Source: Membranipora membranacea
Lineage: Eukaryota; Bryozoa; Gymnolaemata; Cheilostomatida; Membraniporidae
Assembly: GCA_914767715.1 (NCBI GenBank)
Contig: OU612070.1
Span: 1,627,501 to 1,691,500, forward strand
DNA length: 64,000 nt
Direction of reading: 5' to 3'
This document shows, piece by piece, positions 55,528 through 64,000 of this stretch. A program made the translations under genes and the position numbers. A model generated the notes under the pieces. The model was not told where the DNA came from, searched no databases, and worked only from the letters and a program-made list of their open reading frames with translations. The first letter of the stretch is position 1. Every line of letters begins with the position of its first letter.

Positions 55528-58500
55528 TTAGACACCATCACTGTAAACAGTAATCTTCAGTGTAGTAGCTAAAACTAGAACTAAATCGGGAGACTTGGCA
55601 AGCATGCTATTGACAAGTTGTTCAGTGAAAGATGCAGGTCCTGATATCTCCATATCATCCATTGTGAGGAGATTTCCTTTACTGTAACAGTTATACTTTC
55701 CTACCTCCTCCTCTGTTAACTCATAGTCCCACATGTTTATAAGAGCAACTCTACCCCTCCATGTCTGACTGGTTTCAAATCCGCCTACTGAAGTAAAAAT
55801 CAATCTTATATAATATGATTCAGCAAGATATTATAGAATAGTATAGGTAATTCAAAATTTAAATTAATATTAATAATCATAACATGATTAAATAATGACC
55901 TTGAGATATAATTACTATTTTTTATTTTCACATATGCTGAGAGGAACAGCTGCTGGTTGGCCCTTCCAACAAGCAGCAGGGTGAATGAATCGCAAGTCGC
56001 CAACTTGTGTATGTCCATAATAATGTAACCAAGTATAAACAACCTCTTAGAAAAACAGCATTCGACAAAGATTGTTTTTGGGAGATCTTTCCTGCACAGG
56101 TCAAATCGGTGATTTCGTTATTTTTTATCTGTAAAAACAGCAACAAATGTACATAAAAATTTTAACTCACGAGGTTTGTCTTGGTCCTGTAGTACGACCA
56201 GTCTTGCGCCTTCATCTATTGCCTGCTCAGATGTATCAACGACGTCTATCCATAATTCCATTACTGATGAATCATATACCTTACCGGTGTACCACTATAA
56301 AATCAAAAGATTGTGCAATGAAATCTAAAACTGATTTTATTGTGAGTCAAGAGTCTAAACTTTATCACTTATTTATTTGAATTAAGTAAATATTAAGGCC
56401 TTGTTGTCAGTCCAGCAGGGTGTCTGCCAGTTGGAATAGATAAGATTTAAGTTATTTCAACCCTGGCATAGAGCATTAAAATGCTGTTGCTAATTGGAGC
56501 GATTTGAAATTCAGTGGCCAGTAACTTGTTTGTTGTGACACATAAAAAGTATCTATTCAAAAAGGGTTGACCAGCATCAGAAAGCATACTAGATGAAAAA
56601 ATGACTAGTATTTTGATTTTCGGCATACAGGAATTATAGAGGTCAATCGCTTGACTCTATCTATGTACAATCTTACCCGCATGTTCCCACTTTTCTTCCA
56701 AGTGAAGCAATGCTTTTTCCATCCGAGTAGCCTTTTATTGTATTCTTCTGTAGTCTTGTTTAAATTATCGTAAATACCGTGACCATTTCTCAGCAGAGTT
56801 ATGTCCCCCTTTGCCTCAAATCCAATCGCAAATTCATTAGCTTTATAAATAATTTTACTTGGAATACCTACAAAGCATAATAAAAACAATAATTACATCG
56901 TATTCAACAAAATAGATCATGGCAGTTGAGCAACATCAAAAATTGAATATTTCTGTCTCACTCCTCATACAATGAAATCGCGAGTTAGGACACTATAAAC
57001 CAGCTACATCTGTCACACTAGGTACGGCAGTTTATCCTTTCTTCTCATGTGTGAATGGAATGATGTTGGTTGCAGAAGACACCTTTTGATTAGTGCCTGT
57101 TTCAGTTTCTGGCAGCTTGCTGCACACTCACGATTAGGAGGTCCACCATGGCCTCACCTATAGGATGCACTCTAGCTTGCTAGGATGTATCACACTCTCA
57201 GTATGAGTTATCCGAGCAACTTGCGTCCCTTTTTAGGGGCAGCCCAACCTCTTTTTTGTCATTAACAGGGGGACGTAGAACATTTGTGTCTCGCAAAGGA
57301 AAAAGATTATATTACTCCCGGGGTCAACGTCTTACCAGTTTTAACTGCCAGGCTGATGATCCAATCCTGAAACCATTCATCATCATCCACTTCTGTGTAT
57401 AACCACATACATATAGATAACTCATCTAGGGCCGGCAGCTTCTTGGCAGCGTATAAGAACGTATCATTCCTGACCTCCTGGGTGTAAACTGCTACTTGTT
57501 TGTAATGAGTGCATGGGGTAGCTTCTAAAAGTTAACTATTTTATTATACCACATGTATACAACATATCAAAATAAAAGTTTATAATAAATTATTATCAAA
57601 ATACATGTATTTTATAATATACAGCACAATGATTTAGCAGAGTGGCATAACATTATTGAATTGTGTTATATCATCAATTTGCATTCGACAGTCCAGGTTC
57701 TTTATTGATGTTTTGGATTTTGAGTTAGAAATTGTATTAGGCAGCTTGTTGTATTCAGTTTGATATCATCTTTTTTACCAACAAAAATTCATAGAAAAAC
57801 GAGATCCTTTTAAAATGTAATGTAATTTTCAAACTCAAACAATTGAAAGCTCAAATAAACTCCATCAGATTTGTGGTTTGAAAATCGCTACAGATTCATT
57901 AGATTTTTAGTGAGCGACTACCGTTGATTTTTTTTTTTTTAAATCCGTTCGAAACTGTTATCAAAGTCATGGCACGAGAAAATCCAATTTTTTATGTATG
58001 CTCTCATTTAATATCAGTTTGTGACGGTCGACCAGCCCCAACAGGTAGTTGATTTAGAGCTATGAGCCTCACTTTGGCTGTATATGGTGTCCTCTCTTTA
58101 ATTTCTCAATGATGAATGGACATGTAAGAGATAAACCTAAGTCTCAGATTATAGTATTATTGATCTGTTTGTGATGATTACCTTATTAATTGAAGGGTCA
58201 GTGCGCATTTGCATTGCATTTCACGCACAGATACAATACGATACTACACTGTCATTTTCATTGACAATTGTGCTACAACTTTAATTTCTTTAGTTTTCTG
58301 TTGTGTTTTCTATCGCTTCATGATAACTTTGTTCACAGATTATGTCACACTGCAATGAAGAACATAGAAGTAAATACCAAAAAAATAAATCACATAGCTT
58401 AGTAACATATTTTACCTGATTGAAGTGCCATCATGATTGAGACGAGTCCTACTAATACTACATTGAGAAATATCAGTGTAAGTAACAGCAATCCAGTCAC

Positions 58501-58683
58501 CAAACCTAGTCTGAATTTTTTATTTATCTTGTTTTTTACAGGAGTCGTTGTGTTTTCTATCCTTGCTTTGTTCTCTGAAACGGGTTTGCTGATGGTTGAA
58601 TTTGATTGAGAAGCCATATCAATATATTGTTTTGGCCCTTTATAGTCCTCAATGCAGTCATAATCATGCTCACGTCCCTCCAT
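55528..58683 (-). CDS. Type II membrane protein with pentraxin/LamG-like ectodomain
   Basis: Exons 58683-58416, 57524-57336, 56867-56677, 56294-56171 and 55787-55528 join in phase to 343 residues. The N-terminal ~57 residues are polar and basic (cytoplasmic), residues about 58-84 form one hydrophobic helix (LVTGLLLLTLIFLNVVLVGL), and the rest is probably extracellular. The ectodomain has the jelly-roll pattern of pentraxins: LDELSICMWLYTE, then CFTWKKSG at the place of the pentraxin HxCxS/TW signature (the His is replaced), then WYTGKVYDSSVMELWID, and GRVALINMWDYELTEEE with a late Cys (YNCYSKGNLL). Pentraxins bind ligands through Ca2+ in this fold; membrane-anchored ones include the neuronal pentraxin receptor. 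The last ~25 residues lie next to a LINE remnant and may be partly element-derived. Ligand and role unknown. Confidence 0.85.
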
Positions 58684-59152
58684 TACGATCTCTGTGAGTG
58701 TTATGAATCATAAGCTCAATGCCATCTCTTTTCTATCAATTGTAACAAGGAGTGAGAGTCCTGAAGGGTAACAGTGGACATTGCCAAGATCTTCGTTATA
58801 GTTTTCCTCAATTAAACTCTTTACTTGGTCGAAATAAATCATTATTGTGCTTGTGAAGGTATGTAGTTCCTTAAACTATTTGTCCATACAGCAGTTTCAT
58901 TGGCTAGTATTTTCATCACGATATGCAGTTCATTGAACTAATTTGAAATTCCACAAGAATTTTTTGTTTAATAGCCAACTGGATTTTCCTCTTTGCGTAA
59001 ACTATAATGGCCTACCTCTGTGTGATATATGGTTGAGCTAATGGTGTATCTGGCCTGTTTTCAAATGAGGCAATAGTTCAAGAGGAACTTTTCATTCCAG
59101 TTTGTCATCGCTATCACCACATATTTTCACCATGTTTGTAGATTTCATAGAT
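58684..59152. other. Upstream of pentraxin-like gene, no feature seen
   Basis: Likely promoter and spacer of the minus-strand gene; nothing assigned. Confidence 0.4.
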
Positions 59153-59305
59153 CATATGATTACTGGCAGGATCAACCAGATAGCGCCACCGACCTTCTCC
59201 GCTGAGGGAGGAGGAGGTGACACGGGCTCCGCTCGTCCACAACCGCGGCCACCGAGATTGCCTTGTCACAGGCTCTTGTTCGGCTGCGATGGCTGTGAGA
59301 TCTTG
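59153..59305 (-). rRNA. 18S rRNA 5'-end scrap with spacer-like DNA (rDNA fragment)
   Basis: On the minus strand 59182-59153 reads TATCTGGTTGATCCTGCCAG followed by TAATCATATG, the near-universal 5' end of eukaryotic 18S rRNA. Homology stops there. Upstream on that strand (59305-59183) is a strikingly GC-rich stretch, as expected of the external transcribed spacer. This is a dispersed fragment, not a working gene. It directly abuts the left end of Sp-unit copy 2. Confidence 0.75.
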
Positions 59306-61497
59306 GAGAAGATAATCTTGAATCAGATTGAAAACCTTCCGACCTTCTCTCCAAAATTACTAATAACCTAGTGTCCAGTCCTACTTTGTGTCGCTGTGAG
59401 AGATATAAAGATAAATGTGACCCCGCAAGCCACATCATCCTATTCCACATATTCATTATATATGTCATCTGGATCCTTGGATGAATATTAGTTAATGCAA
59501 ATATTGGTGAACAAAGCAGCAACAAAATTGAATGTGTGTGACAAAGATGCAAAGATGACACTGGCTAACTTTGCTGTAGGACAATGTTGCGTCATTTACC
59601 ATATTAATCATTTAGCTGCAGTTTAATAGTTTTGGACAAGCAAACCATGTTAGTTAGCGATTCTTTCAAAAAGTTCATCAAACTAGTAAACTACACTACA
59701 TGCTAATAATTTCTTGAGACCTACTACTTTGATAAAAAATCAGTGACTGCTAGATAGCCTTTGCAGTTTACATAAAATTGCCAGAACCAATATACTTTTC
59801 ATAATTTACCAAGACTGGTGGTCATGTTTTTAATCAAAGTTTTAAATTTAACTTTTGTATCATAATCATCTTGATGTGATTGTTTCTGTCTTTGTTGACG
59901 TTACCACTGCCGTGACACAAGTTGGGTTCAATTAAAAATGATTTAAATTGAAAGTCACCGCAATATAGGATATATGACATCACGTAAAATCTCATAACGG
60001 CAAAGTATTAACAACGTGTGCCAGCCATACCACTACCGTTTAATCCTTTAATTCATTGCGATGATGAAATTTTGGTATAACATACAGAACCACTTGTCAG
60101 GAAAAATAGACGCCACCTCATAAAATCCCATAACGATGAGGCATCAACAATATATGTCACTACCATTTAATCCTTTAATACAACATCAGGATTTAACTTT
60201 GATATAAAATCGAAATTAAACAAAATACGAACAAAAGAAGATGCTCGTTAGGTTCAGTAACTAACTCTGCCTCTTGTGAGCGGGTAGGTTACCGATCACT
60301 GAAATACAAAGTGTGAGCGACACTATGGCATCATTTACAGACAGACAGACCAGCCAACTTTAACCAGGCAGTTTTACCACAAAAACAGTTTCAGCCCGCT
60401 TTACACACCAATATCACATCTGACTGAGAGAGCTAGAGATCGGATAAGGAATACTCATTTATCAGGTACAGCAAATGGGAAAACTTCTATTGTGTCATCT
60501 TTGTACGCTGTCCTAATATGACAGCTGGTTCTCTTAGTCATAGTGACATATGATAGCAGGTTCTCTACCTTGTACAGTGATCTCAGTATCGCCAATTATA
60601 TTTGGGCATTTTTTTAGGTCAGGTAATCAGAGAGAATTGAATTTTTGTGGTCTTTGTAATTTAAATCATAATTAAAAAAAATCACATGCAAAAATAAAAA
60701 AAAAGGATTTGTATATGATGAAACAAGTACAACTTAGTAGTAAAAGTTATCTTGAAACAGCCAATGTTTACTGCTCATTGCAAATTTTATTAGATATCCC
60801 GCCTCTTTCTCCATGGCGTCTACCCAAGGTTTTATCGAGTTTTCTATTTTTGGAGTTGCTCCCCTTCGAGCTTCCCCAATATTAATGGAGGGAATCCGAA
60901 ACGCAAGCAACATAGATTAAGCTTGATATAGTGTTCGATAGGTATATATATATTGGCAAAACATAAAACAATATCATGTATTGGAACATCTACCAACATT
61001 AATGGTCCACAACATATTTAAGGCTAGCTTAGCTAGTCTGTGAGTTTATGTTACACCATTTACTATTTTAGTTACGAAAATTCATCTGTACCAGTTCAAA
61101 GCTGAATAACCGGAAACACCAACAATCAGAATGCCACATTCATATGGTGATGCAAGAGGCCTTCCATCAGATCGACCTGACAGTCCAAGCAAAGACCAAG
61201 TGTCGACCCTCACCAACCTTACCAACAAACAAGACTATCTCTTCCCCACTACCAGCAATGAGAGCTTTCTCAGTAAGCTACATAGCGCTGATACTATGTA
61301 CCCTAGGTCCGCCTATGAATGGCCGTACACAAGTGGACTTAAGACTACAGACACCTCTGCCCATTGGGACATGTCTACTCCCGCTGCCGCTGGATCGTGG
61401 TTTAGTGATATGACAGCACCTGCTCCAATAATGTCATACTCCACTCACTACAATCCTGCTGAGATAAACTATGCTCAGCTCACATCTAGTACTCATA
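59306..61497 (+). repeat. Sp-unit copy 2 (dispersed duplication)
   Basis: Colinear with 970-3145. Differences include a 45-bp A-rich insertion near 60672-60716, a shorter GA run and scattered substitutions. It ends abruptly in the Sp gene at the codons for SSTH, where RTE-type sequence begins. Confidence 0.9.
61131..61497 (+). pseudogene. Sp-like gene, 5' part in the correct frame, truncated
   Basis: ATG 61131 opens a frame that runs without interruption through MSTPAAAGSWFSDM, the segment that is out of frame in copy 1, so this copy shows the original N-terminus. It is cut after residue ~122, before the zinc fingers, by a LINE fragment. The rest of the frame, to 61577, is read from that fragment backwards. 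Confidence 0.85.
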
Positions 61498-61868
61498 AGT
61501 CCTTAAGTTTCTTTATCATTTCTACTGGGAGCTCATCAGGTCCCTTCGCTTTATTCAATTTCATCCTTCCTATCTGATTTCCTACTTCCTCCTCCGAGAT
61601 GTCCTCAGCTGGCCCCTGTACTTTCTCCATTGCTCCTATATCTGGCGTTTTGTTCTTGGTGTTTAGCAGCTTGTTGAAATACTCTTTCCATCTTTCTTTG
61701 ATGTCCTTATCTTCACTCATGATCGTTCCTTGTTCATCTTTGATGAATACTATCCTATCTATGTCCTTTGATCTCCCTTGTCTTGTCCGTGCTGACTTAT
61801 AAATTTTCTTCGGGCCATTTTCTTCTAGATCTTTATACAAATCTTCATAACCTGTCTCTTTCGCTATA
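61498..61868 (-). pseudogene. RTE-type LINE reverse transcriptase fragment
   Basis: Minus-strand frame with AKETGYEDLYKDLEENGPKK, DIKERWKEYFNKLLN and MKLNKAKGPDELPVEMIKKL, the region between endonuclease and the first reverse transcriptase motifs in RTE/BovB-like LINEs. Both ends are truncated and both flanks are Sp-unit sequence. Confidence 0.85.
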
Positions 61869-61869
61869 A

Positions 61870-62330
61870 TATGTTAAAACATTTGCTGTACCTTATAAAT
61901 GAGTATCTCCAATGCAATCTCTTGCTATCTTTCTACCTCAGTCTGATACTATATTGCTGTGTAAAGTGAGCTGAACCTGCTGTTGTGGTAAAAATGCCTG
62001 GTTGGATGACTGGCCTGTTTGTAAATGATACCATAGTGTCGCTCACACTCGGTATTTAAGTGATCGGTAACCAACCAGCTCACAAGAGGCGGAGTTATTT
62101 ACTGAACCTAACGAGGGTCTTCTTGTGTTCGTATTTTGTTTAATTTTGATTTTATATCAAAGTTTAATCCTGACAATGTATTAAAAGATTAAATGGTAGT
62201 GATAGAGCGGCATATATTGTCAAGGCTTCGCCATTATGGGATTTTGTATGGTGACGTCTATTTCTCCTGACAAGTGGTTCTACATGTTATACCAAAGTGT
62301 AATCCTCAAATTGATTTATATCGTAATATT
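61870..62330 (-). repeat. Inverted partial copy of the Sp-unit upstream region
   Basis: Reverse-complement similarity to about 1730-2150 (for example GTCGCTCACACT, TTATTTACTGAACCTAACGA and TTTTATATCAAAGTTTAATC), more diverged than copies 1 and 2. Confidence 0.8.
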
Positions 62331-62627
62331 TATGCAAGACACTATAGAAATCATGCAGAAGGCTAGCCTCTCTCCATAAACATTATTTAGGTTATGATTT
62401 CATTGTTTCACACCATTGTGTTTCACAACTATGGACAGCATGTTACGAACTTGTATAAATTAAATCGTTTCCACTGACAAAATGATACACAATACCTTGT
62501 GAATAATACAAATAACATAAAAGCTGTTACTGACACACCAAAACAACACTACAGAACAGAGTAGATCTAATAATTGAAGATATTCTTGGATGGTTAGTCA
62601 GAAATGTAAGTAAATAGAACAATTGGG

Positions 62628-62821
62628 TCAGGATACATGTGAATGGGACCCGATGTGTTCCTGCGCCGCTTGGTGTGGGGGATACGATTGTATGACCTCT
62701 GCAAGATCCCCAGTTAGAACACTTGAATGGTCTCCACTCATTGCTTCTGTGCCGCTATAGCTGGTAGACTGATTGCATTCGTGCCCTCTAATAACTAGAA
62801 CTGACACCTCAGGACCCAACT
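62628..62821 (-). CDS. Candidate 3'-terminal exon of a gene entering from the right
   Basis: After a plausible acceptor (CACCATTATTAG, ending 62822) a frame of about 64 residues runs LGPEVSVLVIRGHECNQSTS ... HIGSHSHVS and stops at 62628. Composition looks coding, but there is no family match and no partner exon was found upstream. Confidence 0.3.
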
Positions 62822-64000
62822 CTAATAATGGTGCGACGGAAGGTAGGGATAGGAAAAGTATGAGGGGATTTGTTTGCAACAGCAATATGTTCTGTGAAAA
62901 ACTGCCGCGTGTCAATAATGGGTGATTATTGGAAAAATTGCCTCTTCCATATCGTTGGCATATTGGTACCGTATCAAAGGTCTTATCGAAAACTTTCATC
63001 TTTGGCAATGTTTGACTGCAGAAAAGATGCAAAGCTGTTCGGCTCAGGAGGTCAGATGAGAGTTTAGTTCATTTGTCAGAGTGACGCTAGATCAAGTTTG
63101 ATCCATTTGCTTTCATTTGTACATCAGTTACTCTCCCTCCGCTAGAGGGTGTAGTTCTTGTAACAATTGCCTCATTCATTTCATTGGTCTTGGGATATAT
63201 TATTCATTATGCCAATAAAAGCAGGCAACTTAAATGTAAGTGTTTAAAAACCATGTACAACTGTGATATGGCATATTTACTAGGCGTGGATTAAATTCAA
63301 TAAATACAATTACATTGCGGTTGCTGCATGAATCTCAGAGATTTGATTTAGTCCTCTATTTGCCGCTGAGGCTTTTTTTGTAGTAAAGCTGTAACTGTCT
63401 GTGTGTATGACACGTTGTGCTAGCCTACCTATCCAGAAGAATCATGAAACCTCTCTTTTCTTCATGTGTATCTCTTAATTAGTTAGACGGGCAATCAAAT
63501 TTTATTCTTTTAAGCCATGTTCTTCCGTTTTTATAGAAAGGCCGTTTCCTAATCCCATAACGACCCCCAACCTATCCCTCTTAGCTAACAGATAATTATT
63601 GTTCTGATATGTGTTGGTTTATTGTTGCTAGCTGATTCCCCAGCTAATGTTTCATGTAAAAATCAGCATCAAAGCTGTTTGTGTAAATGCACAAAAGTTT
63701 GTTCTCACACATCGTCATCCACTCGTCATCCTAGTGCAATGCACTTTGCAGAAACTTCCTTTATAGACACAACCAAAGGTGACCACTCAGTATCATTAAA
63801 ATCCTAGATATCTTTGTAATTAATAGACTATGGTCAGAGCTGTTGCTCATTGGTCAGAGCAGCCCGTTGAATTTCAGCCTAGGCAATTTATAAGGTGTAT
63901 TGACTGTCGAGAGCAAGCATTACCTTAAAATTTGAAATTTTGCAGTTCTTGGCTCAAAAGTTCAAATTCAAGTTCAAATGAAAATCACAAGTGGCCTATT
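62822..64000. other. No gene recognised
   Basis: AT-rich sequence. Apart from the eroded MITE at 63088 nothing was assigned. Confidence 0.4.
63088..63150. mobile_element. Palindromic hAT-type MITE, eroded copy D
   Basis: TAGATCAAGTTTGATCCATT matches the left arm of copies A-C and is followed by related sequence (ACTCTCCCTCC). The right arm is missing. Confidence 0.65.

Noticed and set aside
61131-61577. 148-residue protein running from Sp copy 2 into the RTE fragment
   Set aside because: The last ~26 residues are antisense LINE sequence; a chance fusion, not a gene product supported by other evidence.

Overview
The window is AT-rich animal DNA with intron-containing genes, GT-AG splice sites and dense mobile DNA of many classes. 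The sequence itself does not name the species. A gustatory-receptor-like gene (a family found in invertebrates and absent from vertebrates), a histidine-decarboxylase-type gene and the mix of CR1-like, RTE-like, P-type, hAT-type and tRNA-SINE repeats suggest an invertebrate, probably a marine bilaterian. Five spliced genes were assembled by hand from exon/phase logic. In three of them (arylsulfatase, receptor-like, pentraxin-like) every exon joins in frame from start to stop.

Layout. 1-5.7 kb: a duplicated unit carrying a decayed Sp-family zinc-finger gene. 5.7-10.7 kb: a CR1/L2-like LINE with both ORFs open. 10.8-24.7 kb: a second, rearranged Sp copy on the minus strand, split at one TA dinucleotide by a 13.3-kb block with matching inverted ends. 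That block carries a ten-exon gene of the DUF4806 type. 24.8-25.6 kb: a satellite holding a palindromic hAT-type MITE. 28.0-34.2 kb (minus): a complete ten-exon arylsulfatase B-like gene of 547 residues. 35.3-38.3 kb (plus): a four-exon gustatory-receptor-like gene of 431 residues, divergent from the sulfatase. 39.06-41.56 kb: a P-type transposon with a perfect 8-bp target duplication. It keeps the THAP DNA-binding domain and a C-terminal-like tail but lacks the catalytic core. 41.75-47.28 kb (minus): the C-terminal ten exons (513 residues) of a histidine-decarboxylase-type enzyme; its N-terminal exons were not found. 48.7-55.5 kb: tRNA-derived SINEs, MITEs, minisatellites and a broken LINE. 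55.5-58.7 kb (minus): a five-exon type II membrane protein with a pentraxin/LamG-like ectodomain (343 residues). 59.15-62.3 kb: a scrap of rDNA (18S 5' end plus spacer), the second copy of the Sp unit cut by an RTE-type LINE fragment, then an inverted piece of the same unit.

The host genes show no obvious shared pathway. What organises the window is repeat traffic. The Sp-like unit recurs four times (five pieces), each broken in a different way. The most unusual object is the 13.3-kb TIR-bounded block with its DUF4806 gene: either a very large DNA transposon carrying a host-like gene, or a nested insertion that imitates one. The second is the KP-like, internally deleted P element.

Limits: all alignments were by eye, percent identities are impressions, and exon ends rest on splice consensus and phase, not on transcripts.
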